Numbered from the stretch's first letter, positions 20,022 through 30,952 are shown. The stretch is DNA of 33,623 nucleotides from Conidiobolus coronatus NRRL 28638 (GCA_001566745.1 KQ964464.1:95836-129458); one strand, 5' to 3'. Notes: generated by a model not told the origin, from the letters alone. Numbers and translations: made by a program.

Positions 20022-20237
20022 ATGACTTTAGTGGATTAGCGTGACGAAAATAACACGGAATATAATAGGAATATTGATTTACCCGATTTCATCATTGCCA
20101 AAGAGAAGGAAGATTTTATTGGATGGGAGCATTGTGATCTAGTTGATTGGGAGAGAAAAGTGGGAACCTTCCGAATCCCAAAATTATTTCAACTGTATAA
20201 ATTGGTAGAAATGACTAATGCTGAATTTGATAGATAA
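20022..20237 (+). pseudogene. Unrecognised coding-like fragment with in-frame TAG
   Basis: ATG at 20022 is followed after five codons by TAG (20037-20039). The same frame is then open for 65 codons to TAA at 20235. The translation after the TAG has mixed, protein-like composition (for example FIGWEHCDLVDWERKVGTF, then IPKLFQLYKLVEMTNAEF), unlike the Asn/Ile/Lys/Tyr pattern of chance ORFs here, and the DNA is richer in GC than its flanks. It may be a pseudogene with a premature stop, or a terminal exon whose acceptor is the GATTAG at 20034-20039. No partner exon or homologue was recognised. Confidence 0.35.
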
Positions 20238-20498
20238 ATTTTGACAATTAATTATTTAAGTTTTATACAAACTTTTATCTTAAGTTAAGATAGCAATACA
20301 TACTAATATTCTATAATCCTTTCCAATAGACTATTAAGTGTATTTTCATCCTTTTATTCTATTATAATATTTTTTATAATTTGAATTGTTGTATATTAGC
20401 TTAGATCGCTCCATAGATCACTTTTTTGTACAACGTTGATCATATTTTGATATATATATTTTCAATAGAACTGTTTTATTATATAACTTGTTTTAAAG

Positions 20499-20548
20499 GT
20501 AAAACTTTTATAATTTGGTTTAAAGTAAAATATTAAATAATTTATTAG
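20499..20548 (+). other. Candidate 5' UTR intron ending directly at the Clu1 start codon
   Basis: AAAG|GTAAAA at 20499 and TTTATTAG at 20541-20548 delimit a 50-nt segment of the usual intron size. The acceptor AG is immediately followed by the ATG at 20549. Confidence 0.4.
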
Positions 20549-23500
20549 ATGTCACAAGAAGCTCTTTCTGAAACTCAACCTCAACAACCCGTTGACAACA
20601 ACACTCAAGTTGAGCAAACTGAAGTTCCCACTGAAGAACAAGTTGGACAAGAAGGTAAACATNNNNNNNNNNNNNNNNNNNNNNNNNNNNNNNNNNNNNN
20701 NNNNNNNNNNNNNNNNNNNNNNNNNNNNNNNNNNNNNNNNNNNNNNNNNNNNNNNNNNNNNNNNNNNNNNNNNNNNNNNNNNNNNNNNNNNNNNNNNNNN
20801 NNNNNNNNNNNNNNNNNNNNNNNNNNNNNNNNNNNNNNNNNNNNNNNNNNNNNNNNNNNNNNNNNNNNNNNNNNNNNNNNNNNNNNNNNNNNNNNNNNNN
20901 NNNNNNNNNNNNNNNNNNNNNNNNNNNNNNNNNNNNNNATCTAAAACAAGCCCTCCAGGTCAACGTTGCTGAAACTCTTCAAGATCTCCGTCAAGTTATC
21001 TTAGATACTCCCGCTACTTTTGGATGCACTTGTTTCCATCTTCAACATAATGGCCAACAATTGAACCAATACGTCGAATTAAGCTCCATTGAAGGTTTAT
21101 TAGAAGACCCCGTTTTAACTTTGTTTGAAGGTAATATAAAACCTTCAAATTTTGCAATTGTTCAATTTATGTTAATTAATATTTATAGGTGAATACAATG
21201 ATCGTGAAGCCCGTTTCCACGTCTCTCGTCTCCGTCAAGTTCTTCAATCAGGCGGTGTTAAGCTCCAAGCCACATCAGGTGTTAACGATGGTGTCACTTT
21301 CTTAAAGGCTGTCACTGAACCCAATGGTGCTCAAACTCCTGCTCAAACTCAAAAGAGTCACAAGGGTAAAGGAAAGTCACCTACTTTGAAGACTCCTCCC
21401 TCTGAACCCGCTGCCGAAGCTTTTGAAAACTTCAACTTTGATAACGAATCCCTCGAAATTGCCAGCATGTACAAATTCTCTGAACTCACTTTACCTACCT
21501 GTGTTAAGCAAATCGCTTTATCAGGATGGAACCCTGTTTCTCCTCAACGTAAGCTTTCTGGAGATCTTTTATATTTAACCGTTACTACTTTAGAAAACAA
21601 GTCTTATGAAATCATCTGTAACACTGAAGGTTTCTACGTTTCTGCTTCCAATGGCGAAACTTTCAACCCTAAGCACTTAGATGCTGGTAGACCCCATCAA
21701 GCTCACTCTTTAGTTACTCTTCTTAAGACCATCTCTCCCAAATTCAAGGCTGGATTCACTCAACTTCAAAAGGTTCTCAACGAAACTGATCCTTTAGAAA
21801 TTTTCTCTGCATATGAACCCATTGTCAATCATCCTTGGTTAACTCAACCCAGCAGCCTTGTTCGTGATGATGCTCGTATTGCTGAACCTTATTTATCACA
21901 TGGAGTCGATTTACAAGAATCCTCCTTAAGAGACTGGAACGATGAATTCCAATCCTTGAAAGAGCTTCCTATTAGCAACCTTTCTGAAAGAGTTCTTAAA
22001 GATAGACTTCAACTTAAATTATACCAAGATTATATTGCCTGTTGTATTAAGGGTGCCGTCGCCGTTAGCGAAGGTTCTCTCGTTCCTCTTAATCCTCATG
22101 AAGATCCTAATGCTCAAATGTACATGTATAACAACCTTTTCCTCAGCAAGGGTTTCGATGGCCTCAGTCAATTCGCTCAATATGGTGGTGAATTAGCTGC
22201 TTATGTTGCCACTGGTAAGGATATTGCTGGTCTTCAAATGGTTAACATGCTCCAAATCCCCGAAGTTCACACTTTAGGATCCGTCGTTATTGATTATAAG
22301 GGTGACCGCATTACTTGTCAAACTGTTCTTCCCGGTATTTTCCGTCAATTAGATAAAGTTATGTATGGTAGCAATGAAGCCGGTACTCATTTCGGTGATG
22401 ATGCTGAATTCCATGAATTAGCTGGTAAAATTGCTAAGGCCCTTCACCTTAAGCCCCACGAAGTTGAAGATGAAGATGGCAAGAAGGTTATTCAAAATCT
22501 CTCTGTTGATACTAAGGGTTTAAAGGGTACTGATGGTAGAAAATACTTCGTCGATATGCACCGTTTCACCCCTGTTGATATTGAATTCTTGGAACAACAC
22601 TGTGAATCTGAGCAAAACGGTCTTCCTGTATATCCCCACAAGATCGTTACCTTACGTCCTGAGTTAATTCGCACTGTCTACGACGCTCGTCTTCGCGAAT
22701 GGAAAGAAAAGAAGATCGCTGAAAAGAAGGCTGAAGAAGCTGCCAACGAACCTGAAAAGAAGGAAGGTGAAGCCGAAGCTGATGCTGAAGCCGAAAAAGA
22801 ACAACCTGTTGAATCCAGCGAGGTTAAATTATTAAGAGATGCTGAAAAGTACAAGATTGACGAATCTGAATTTGACTTAAGATTCAACCCTGATTCATTC
22901 TGCCATATTGCTCAACACGAAGGTAAAGAAAAGACTCCTGAACAAGTTCAAGATGAACAAGAAGTTAGAGAAGCCTCTAAGTTCCTTCAAAACACTGTTA
23001 TCCCTAACTTTGTCAATGATATTTCTGGCCAAGCTGTCAATCCTTTAGATGGACGCTCATTAGTCAACTTATTACACGCTAGAGGTATTAACATGAGATA
23101 TCTTGGTATTGTTCTTTCTCAAATCGAAAAGGCTGAATCTCTTCGTTTGAACACCATTAAGAACGTCTTCCTTCAAGAAATTGTTGCCAGATCCGCTAAG
23201 GTCTTCTTCCGCGAACAATTAAAGCAAGTTCCTCACTTCGTTGCTAAGGATTGCATTTCTCATTTATTGAACTGCTTACTTGGTTCTGCTTCTAACCCTG
23301 CTCCCAAGTCTACTCACCGTGGAAAGACTACTTATGAATACCAATCTTTAACTTCTGAACAAGTTTTCGCTGAAATTATCAAATTAGCTGCTCTCAAGTT
23401 CCGTTATATTCTTTCATCTGAAGCTATTGCCAGCTTAAATCCTTTAGTCTTACTCAGAAATGTCACTAAGGCTGTTGGTTTCCAATTAAATGCTAAGGAC

Positions 23501-24556
23501 TACAAGTTTGCTTCTACTCAAGCTCAATCAAACGGTACCACCCAACACTCCAACATCTTCACCCCTGAAGATGTTATCTCTATCGTTCCCAGAATCAAGT
23601 CTTGTCTCCCTCGCATTACTTATCCTGATGAAGCTCTTGAAGCTGGTAAGATTTACTTTGCCCAAGAACAACGCAACGAAGCCATGGCTTTGGTTATGGA
23701 ATCCTTAACTCTCCATGAGCAAGTTTTCGGATTGATTCATCCTAGCACTGGTCGCTGCTTCTCAGCTTTAGCCAGTTTACATTTCCACACTGGAGAATAT
23801 AAGCTTGCTGAAGATTACCAAAAGAAGGCTATCTTAATCTTAGAACGTACCTACGGTATTGATGACACTGAAACCCTCCATGCCTACTTAGAATACGGTT
23901 TCTACCTCTGCAATATTAGTAAGACTCAAGAAGGTCTTAAGATCTTAGAACATGCTTTAACCCTTTGGGGTAAGCTTTATGGCACCAACAACCTTGAAAT
24001 TTCTTATATTGATCAAAACATGGGTATCTTATTACAAAGATTGGGCCACCACGATCTCAGTTTGAAATTCTATCACCGTATGGCCAACACTTGCACTGAG
24101 TTATTCGGCGAAGACCACTTAGCTGTAGCCAAGGCTTACTCTGCCATTGCTAAGAACCACGCCTTTAAGAACGACTTTAAGCAAGCTCTTACCTACGAAA
24201 AGAAGGCTTATAACATCTATTCCAGCACCTTAGGAGAAGAAAACGAAACCACTAAGAGCTCATCCAAGTGGTTATCTGACTTCACTTATCACGCTGTCAA
24301 CGTTGCTAAGCAAGAACAAGTTCTTGGTTCTGCTAAGTTCCAACAATTAAAGGAAAAAGCTCAAAAGGAAATGGAGCTCCAACTTCAAGGTATTAAGAAC
24401 TTAGATGAAGTTCCCGCTGGTGTCAGAGGCAACTTACCTGTAGATCAACTCGTCAAGTACATTAACGACGATTCTTCAAAGAAATCTAAGAACAGTCGCC
24501 GTAGCCGTGCCAATAAGCGCAAGGTAGTCGTTCCTGACAATGCTGAATCCTCTTAA
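20549..24556 (+). CDS. CLU1: Clustered mitochondria protein Clu1/CLUH (interrupted by assembly gap)
   Basis: Visible exons are 20549-20654 (phase-1 donor GTAAAC at 20655, just before the N run), from within the gap to 21130, and 21189-24556. CLU proteins are large cytosolic RNA-binding proteins that keep mitochondria dispersed and support nuclear-encoded mitochondrial mRNAs. After the gap LQVNVAETLQDLRQVILD...CTCFHLQHNGQQL and EYNDREARFHVSRLRQVL match the CLU N-terminal region. WNDEFQSLKELP, the stretch YNNLFLSKGFDG, and DYKGDRITCQTVLPGI with KYFVDMHRFTPVD form the CLU domain. A Glu/Ala/Lys-rich insertion (about 22700-22830) precedes the eIF3-p135-like segment. C-terminal TPRs (EALEAGKIYFAQEQRNEAMALVMESL, then HPSTGRCFSALASLHFHTGEYKLAEDY and three further repeats) lie at about 23620-24300. 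The end is basic (SRRSRANKRK). Codon choice (AAG Lys, CGT/CGC Arg, C-ending codons) is more biased than in neighbours, suggesting high expression. At least 1,220 codons are visible. Confidence 0.92.
20663..20938. other. Assembly gap (276 N)
   Basis: The N run removes the end of the first Clu1 intron and the start of exon 2. Comparison with CLUH suggests only a few tens of codons of coding sequence are missing, so the gap may also hide a second intron or have an arbitrary length. Confidence 0.95.
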
Positions 24557-25227
24557 ACTTAATCACTAAGATTTTGTTATATAATTTGATTCGTCTTATT
24601 TCCCTTCTTTCATTAATCCTAACAAAACTCGACTGTATTTATCCAAGAGCTTCTTTGATTTCTTATCATTTAAATTTGATTAGATAATCTTATCTAATTT
24701 TGTTATTAAAAACGCATTAATTTTTATTGATTTAGAGCTTTAAATAAAAAAACTTTTCATAATTTAACTAGTTTCACCTATTGTATTAATTTTAATCTTA
24801 TCAAAGAATTAATGTTAACAAAGTTGCAAAATTGAGCTATTTTATTAGACATTTGCATGTTATATAAATCATTTTTCACAAATTATTAATTTAAAAACAG
24901 ATTTTTTGTAAGTTAGAGTTCAAAAATCCCACAATTTTATTATTATCATTATTAATATAAATATCTATGTCTCATTCCGAGTCTTTAGATGTATACAAAG
25001 AAATATTTATATATTGCTCTAGATTATATTAATAAACACTCAATTGCTATAAAATTGATCATTTTTCATAAAAACGCACGACTTTTCTATTATCTAGCTT
25101 TAATAAATTCTTGTATTACTCAGTTTTTGAGTAAATTTAATATCCCATATATTAATTTAATTCATATATATTCTATCGATTATTCCCTTCTTTAATTGCC
25201 CCCTTTGAATTTATATTTTAAATTACT
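24557..25227. other. Intergenic region between Clu1 and NDK
   Basis: T-rich 3' UTR-like sequence follows Clu1. An open frame at 24989-25195 has the Ile/Tyr/Asn/Leu composition of chance ORFs in AT-rich DNA. A short ATG frame at 24967 (MSHSESLDVYKE and following) ends after 20 codons. Nothing is convincingly coding. Confidence 0.45.
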
Positions 25228-25812
25228 ATGAAGCAAAATTTACAAAAAACATTGGCATTAATTAAGCCTGATTTATATAGACAAACTTTACTCTTGCCAA
25301 CTGTTTATCAAAAATTAAAGGATAATAACTTTACTGTTTTGGAAAGTCAAATTATTAAGTGGAACTACCATCAAGCTAGTCAGTTTTATAAAGAGCATGA
25401 GGGAAAGTTCTTTTTCGAAAGATTAACGGGCTATATGACCAAGTAAAACAAATTGTATAATTTGATGTATATATTATTAACAGATTTTAGTGGCCCATTT
25501 TTGGCTTTAGTATTAGAAAGGGAGAATGCTATTAAAGGATGGAGAGAGTTAATAGGCCCTACTCAACCAGATCGGTAATTCAACTGTTATATGATTGCAT
25601 AACAATTTATTCACCCTTGTAATTTAGCGCTAGACTTCAATCCCCTCAAACTTTAAGAGCTCACTTTGGCTTAACAGATACTAGAAATTCCTTCCATGGA
25701 TCAGGTAATTGAATGCTTTTTACAATTTTGATTATTTACTCATCGCTTTTTAGATTCTGATGAAAATTTCTTAAAAGAATACCAGCTAGTATTTGGTAAA
25801 AAGCACCATTAA
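25228..25812 (+). CDS. Nucleoside diphosphate kinase, NME6 type
   Basis: Exons 25228-25442, 25491-25574, 25628-25704 and 25754-25812 give 144 residues. NDKs transfer the gamma-phosphate between nucleoside tri- and diphosphates through a phosphohistidine. The start TLALIKPD is the first NDK strand. FYKEHEGKFFFERLTGYM, the NGPFLALVLERENAIKGWRELIGPT region and LRAHFGLTDTRN match human NME6 better than the NME1/2 group. The catalytic His123 is in NSFHGSDS. The protein stops soon after this motif, so it is shorter than human NME6 (about 190 residues) and close to minimal NDK length. Intron 1 has two acceptors 7 nt apart; only the distal one (25490) keeps the frame, the proximal one (25483) gives an immediate TAG. 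NME6-type enzymes are often mitochondrial, but no clear presequence is visible here. Confidence 0.87.
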
Positions 25813-26030
25813 TCCTACTAATTAATAAACTATTTATTATACAGGTCATAATATATTACAGTGTTGCTGTAAACTGATTTGAGAAAAGTCAAGTGTTTTG
25901 TTCTTAATAACAATATCTCAATTTAGATCCCATAATGTCTATAATTATTTCATTACCATATTCACTTCACAGTCAATTTGCTCAAGATGAATAAGCTCTA
26001 TTAATAAATCTTGAATAACTTAATCTATCA

Positions 26031-27005
26031 ATGAAGCAATCTACAACAATAATAAAGTTTGGGGGGTCAATTTTAACTGATAAGTCAAAGACGAGCACAT
26101 TAAATCCAAAATTCAGTGTTAAATCAGTGGCTGACAAGTTAGTAGATTATACAAAACACTCACAGCCATTAGTTCTTATTCACGGAGCCGGCTCATTTGG
26201 CCATCCTCAAGCCTCTGAGCATGGATTATTGAGCGTGACTAAATATTGGGACTCCATTGAAAATTTAAACTACTCTGATTTATTAAACAGTAATGAGTCA
26301 ATTAAAGATTTCAGTGAATTTCCATTAAGCAGCCATTATACAGAGCAAGATTTGGAAAGATTCAAAATTGGCGGAAAGCTAACCAAAGAAGCAGTTACAG
26401 AGCTACACAATTATTTTAAACAGCAGTTAGTAAGCATTGGATTGCCTATAGTCAGCGTATACCCAAGTGAATATTTGACAAGCTATAGCGAGGTGATTGA
26501 TGGAAAAAGTGTCACAATTCAATTGAAAGGCGTTCAGAAATTACTAAAACATATTACAACTCTTATTAACAGTAATCAAGTTCCATTGCTTCATGGTGAT
26601 GTATTAAAGGATAACTTGAACGAATCAAAGATTATTAGTGGTGACTTGATAGCTTATTTATTATGCTGTCACTTGAATGAGCATAATCGAACAGTAGAAT
26701 CTATTTATTTAACAGATGTTGATGGTGTGTTTGATAAAGATCCTAAGCGATTTAATGATGCTAAATTAATAGAATTAATAGAAATTAACAAAGATAGCAA
26801 TAATTTAAATGCTTTTGAGCAAAAGGATGAAGTCACCACAGGAGGATCTGTTAAAGATATTACTGGAAGTATGCTTGGTAAATTAAAGTGGGCAATTGAG
26901 AGTATAAAAGACTGTGGAGAAAGTTGCCATGCTAGAGTGATTAACTATGAAAAATTTATTTTGAAGGATAACACAGTTGAAACATTGCTAAAATTTCATC
27001 AATAA
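26031..27005 (+). CDS. Isopentenyl phosphate kinase (amino-acid-kinase family)
   Basis: Single-exon gene, 324 residues. Isopentenyl phosphate kinases convert isopentenyl phosphate plus ATP to isopentenyl diphosphate, the last step of alternative mevalonate routes or salvage. Nucleotide-binding motif IIKFGGSILTDK is at residues 7-18. HGAGSFGH (51-58) includes the glycine loop and the terminal His that distinguishes this clade from other amino acid kinases. Further landmarks are VPLLHGDVL, KIISGDLIAYLL, IYLTDVDGVFDKDP and VTTGGSVKDITGSMLGKLKWA, all in family order. It is longer than archaeal enzymes because of an insertion at about residues 75-115. The gene lies 218 bp after the NDK and converges on Sas10, with 83 bp between stops. 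It has no intron although most neighbours of this length have several. Other amino-acid-kinase activities (fosfomycin kinase-like) are less likely given HGAGSFGH. Confidence 0.85.
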   Translation: MKQSTTIIKFGGSILTDKSKTSTLNPKFSVKSVADKLVDYTKHSQPLVLIHGAGSFGHPQASEHGLLSVTKYWDSIENLNYSDLLNSNESIKDFSEFPLSSHYTEQDLERFKIGGKLTKEAVTELHNYFKQQLVSIGLPIVSVYPSEYLTSYSEVIDGKSVTIQLKGVQKLLKHITTLINSNQVPLLHGDVLKDNLNESKIISGDLIAYLLCCHLNEHNRTVESIYLTDVDGVFDKDPKRFNDAKLIELIEINKDSNNLNAFEQKDEVTTGGSVKDITGSMLGKLKWAIESIKDCGESCHARVINYEKFILKDNTVETLLKFHQ

Positions 27006-27088
27006 ACCATAATACAAATCTATTTTTATTATATATAGTCTCTATTAATATATCTGATAATTGTGTTTTAGAAAATTGGTTACTCATA

Positions 27089-29053
27089 TTAGAACTTGGT
27101 AGATCTGGACAAGTGAGTCTTGATACCTGTCAATTCACCACCATAAGAGCCAGTAGGCTTCTTGACCAATCGAGTAATAGATCCAAGTTTCTTGCTGGCC
27201 TTTTCGAACTTCTTTCTGTTCTTGACACGAGGATTGCGTTGTTCCTTCTTTCTGCGAGGGGTAAGACCTTTGTTCTTGAGAATTTTGTAGGATGCCAAAC
27301 GTTTTTGTCCTTCTTCGACTTGATCTGGGTTGTCAAAGACGCTAAATATTTTTGTTAGAATATGATTTAAATTAATTAGCATTATATTTACCTTGGTTCT
27401 TTGTTAACTGGTACTCTTTGAGGCTTCTCTTGCTTAGCTTTCTTGTTGAACAAGTCAATATTGTCACTGTAATCATCATCCATACCAGCAGAAGCAGAAG
27501 CGCTAATACGTCTGTTGTTGGGGTCTCTGTAAGGTAAGTCAACATCACCACTGTATTTAGGAATTCTAGCTCTCTTGCTAATAAGCTGATTGATATGAGA
27601 GGCATGGTGCTTAAGAGAGCGCTTTTTGAGCTTCTTATCTTCAGCATCCAATTCGTCCAAGAATTTAGGATCGTTGAAGTCAGATGAGCTTTGAGTGTTA
27701 TTAGCATTCTTTCCTTTATTCAACTTCTTTCTTAAGCTGGCTAATGAGGATTCGCCTGATTTCTTGGGGGCTTTAGGCTCTGGAGAAAGACGAATGTTAT
27801 CTAGCATATAATCATCCAAATCTAAATCGGAGCCATAGTCTTCATCTGGGCGAGCAACCTTTGGTGGTGATTTAGCTTTCTTAGCCTTTTTGGGTTTCTT
27901 AGCTTTAGCTTTAGGTTGAGCATTTAATTCTTTTTCATTTTCTAAATATGAATGTTAATAAAAGTTTCTAATTCGATATATTGAAATATTACCAAGACGT
28001 TCAATTTCTTCAGTTACAAGTTCACAAAGATCAATTGAAGGGTCTTCAGACTGTTCTAAAGCATCAACAAGGGTATTGAGCTCAACAAGTGTTTCTAAAA
28101 CAGGATGTTCAGTAGCGTTAGGAACTTGTTGGGCTTTTAAGCTTAAATAGTAAGCAACATTGGCAATGTAGCATAAGAATAATTCATATTTGAGGGTAAA
28201 GTGTCTTAATAAGGGATTTTGGTTGATAAAAGAAGGTTTCTTATTTAATCCTCTAATACGATTGATTACTGGTTGCATAGACTTGGATAAAAATTCTTCT
28301 TTATCCTTCAATTGAGCCATCAATTCAATGACTTCAGGGGAAGCTTCCTCAAGTTGTTGCCAGGGATCTTCAGAGTCGGCAGTAGGCTGAACTTTAGTAA
28401 TTTCCTCTTGATCTTCAGCGAAGTCAACCATTTCCAATTGTTCGTTCAATTGAGCAATTAACTGATTATCTTCTTCTTCATTTTGAGATTGAGCAAAGTT
28501 TTTACCAAGTGATCCAATTGAGAAATCAACAAAATCAGCTTCTTCCATAGCTTCAGTGCGCTTCTTTTGAAGTCTCATGGCTTCTTCTTCTTCTAACTTG
28601 GCATCTTCGTCTTCATTGACATCGTCACCATCATAGTAAGCGCTTCTTTTATGACCCCAAGTATCTATTATTTATATTGTTAATTTTGAATAAACATTGG
28701 AAATTAAGAATAATTACCTTCTTCATCTTCTTCCTCAGCCTCTTCTTCATCGTCATCAGAATCTACATTATGCTTGAAGCCCATGACTTCTTCAGCATCC
28801 TCTTCATAGTCTATTCATATTAAATTAGATATTTTTAAAAACATGCCTAATAGTTAAATTATTCACCTTCAGGCTCACTAGATTCTTGGTCTAATTGAGG
28901 CTGTCTGCTTTCAAAGTATTCATCTTCTGACCCATGTTCCATTTCATCCCAAGTATTTCCTAAAGCGACATGTCCGCTTAAATCTTGGATATCTCTATGA
29001 GGTTGATTAGGTCCGGCGCCTCCTGACTTTCTATTATGTCTCTTTCTACCCAT
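27089..29053 (-). CDS. UTP3: Sas10/Utp3, small-subunit processome protein
   Basis: Five exons on the minus strand: 29053-28867, 28810-28718, 28664-27993, 27941-27392 and 27341-27089 (584 residues; introns 50-56 nt, the first with a GTGAAT donor). The protein belongs to the U3 snoRNP/SSU processome that processes 18S rRNA in the nucleolus. The N-terminus is basic (MGRKRHNRKSGGAGPNQPHR), followed by long acidic stretches with DTWGHKRSAYYDGDD, which is characteristic of Sas10. The Sas10/Utp3/C1D domain is the helical middle region (SPEVIELMAQLKDKEEFLSKSMQPVINRI ... FLCYIANVAYYLSLKA ... HPVLETLVELNTLVDAL). A Lys/Ala/Pro-rich linker precedes the Sas10 C-terminal domain: LASYKILKNKGLTPRRKKEQRNPR-K-RKKFEKASKKLGSI...SYGGELTGIKTHLSRS. 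The start is the first ATG and is followed directly by the expected basic N-terminus. Confidence 0.92.
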
Positions 29054-29517
29054 TATTATAATTTAATTTTAAATTCTATTTAAATAATATTAGCAAAAAA
29101 AAATTCAATTGGGATATTAATTATTTATATAAATTTATTTATTGAAATAATTATGGGATAATATATTTTAAGGGTTTAGCAAAATATTTTTTGAACAAAT
29201 ACAAAAATATATAAGATTAAATGGTAAAATTTAAACCAAAATTTTTACAAAACTATTTATCCTTGTTGAAATAGAAAGTTTAAATACATAACTTGCATGA
29301 TATAATATTTTAAGCTATTTCAATAAAATGCTTTATATTACTTTTTGCTATCCATTATATTTCGCAATTTTAGAAAAAGTTAAGTCAGTAGTTCAAAATT
29401 AAATACCAATTTCAAATTAATATAAATATTAAAAATAGCAGTAGTAAATATACTCAGATTGATAAAAAAATATTTATAGCATATAATTGTATAGAAATAC
29501 GAAATTAGTCATCCTTA
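29054..29517. other. Intergenic region
   Basis: About 460 bp of AT-rich DNA between two minus-strand genes, holding the Sas10 promoter and the proteasome gene 3' UTR. No further gene or repeat was seen. Confidence 0.5.
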
Positions 29518-30514
29518 TTAAACTCTTTGAGATCCATAACCACGTACAGATTCAGCAAAGCCCCATTCAGTTGAGAGAGAGTAGGGTTCACTAATCTTAG
29601 CGCCGTCCTTGGTAATGGTGGATACTTGGATCTTATTCAAGGAGCGAGCATCTCTGTAGAAAAGTACACGCATACATTCTTCAATAATATCTTTGGCTTC
29701 TTCTTCGGTGAGCTCGTCTTCTCTGCCTTCAGCGCGACGTCTTAAAATAGGTTGAGCTAAATGAGCACCGAAACCAGTAGCTAAGGTGTTGGATTTATAA
29801 GTACTACCCTTTAAGTCGACACATGCTAAAAATCTAAAGAATTCATAAGTACTTATTTTAATTACAATTATGACTAGTATACCTTTCATCTTTGTGAACA
29901 CCTCCAACAATATAAGAATTCCATAAGGGATCAACCTTAGAACGTCTATTATACATAATTCTACACAAATATTCGTAAATATGGGGGGCACCTAATACAT
30001 GACCATCATCATAATAGTTTTCTTCAGTCCTAAATATTGCAAAAATTATATGTATTAGTACAGAGCATGATAAAAAAGTATAATAAGTACATTAACTGGT
30101 CCATTAAATGTTGAACGTATTGGTAGTCAGAAATATCACCACCAGCACCTAAAACAGTGTGAGTTCCAACGGGGTGCATGCGGCGCTCATTACGGAAACG
30201 AGCCAAAGAACCGTAAGAAGCTAAATAATTCAAAATAAATTGAATAAATAAATTTTTTTAAGGAAAATATATGAAAAAGTAATTTATACCTAAACAGTCA
30301 GTAGCCATCATAATACCATCTTTAAACTTTAAACCGATAACGGAAGTACCAGTCACAATGGGTTGTCTAAAGTAGTTGGTTTAGAATAAAATTTAATTAA
30401 AACTTTGTTGTTTAGTTACTGAGTGTGAGTGTGAGGTAAATGAGCTAAAGAGCCAGGAGTATAGTCTGGGTTGTAAGCTGTAATGGTTTGGCTAAAGCCT
30501 GAATTTTCAAACAT
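29518..30514 (-). CDS. PRE4: 20S proteasome subunit beta-7 (PSMB4/Pre4)
   Basis: Five exons on the minus strand: 30514-30420, 30366-30290, 30220-30091, 30029-29883 and 29833-29518 (254 residues; introns 49-69 nt). Beta-7 is a non-catalytic beta-ring subunit of the 20S proteasome. A propeptide of about 30 residues is followed by TQQPIVTGTSVIGLKFKDG, the same mature N-terminus as yeast Pre4 as I recall it. Then come DCLASYGSLARFRN, GAGGDISDYQYVQHLMDQL, RIMYNRRSKVDPLWNSYIVGG, LATGFGAHLAQPILRR, ECMRVLFYRDARSLNKIQ and a C-terminus ending RGYGSQRV, all diagnostic for beta-7. The C-terminal tail of beta-7 normally clamps the opposite beta ring. No PACE-like promoter element was looked for beyond a visual scan, and none was noticed. 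Confidence 0.95.
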
Positions 30515-30952
30515 TATTATTATTAAAATTTTCTAAAAAAAATAAAGAATAGCTAATTAGATAAATTATAATAAAATTAATATTTTATAAATATGACTGG
30601 TGTTATACAAATTAATTTTCTTATAATAAAGTTAAATATTATTATTACGTTTTACATACTTTAAGCTAATTATTAATAAAAAAGATTAAATTTTTATAAT
30701 GAGCCATTACGTAGACAATTAATTTATATTCTAAATTTCATCCCATAATAGCTAATATTGGCATTTCCAATTTCGTAATTCATTGCTTTTAAATTTGATA
30801 TACTATATTTAGTGATATAAATATTAAACAAATATAATTGTTACTAAAATAGCTATCAAATATTTATCAAAATTAATTTATAAATAAGTGATTTAGGCAT
30901 AGCAAGTAGTTATTTTAATTTATTTTTTAAATCACTTTGACTCTAAATTTCA
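30515..30952. other. Intergenic region
   Basis: About 440 bp of AT-rich DNA between the proteasome gene promoter and the 3' end of the Mediator-like gene. Nothing else was recognised. Confidence 0.5.

Noticed and set aside
24989-25195. 68-codon ORF before the NDK gene
   Set aside because: Composition (Ile, Tyr, Leu, Asn, Lys) is that expected from chance open frames in AT-rich DNA; no family similarity or splice context.
27113-27707. Overlapping ORFs on both strands in the Sas10 region
   Set aside because: The Sas10 C-terminal exons account for the coding signal; the others are shadow frames.
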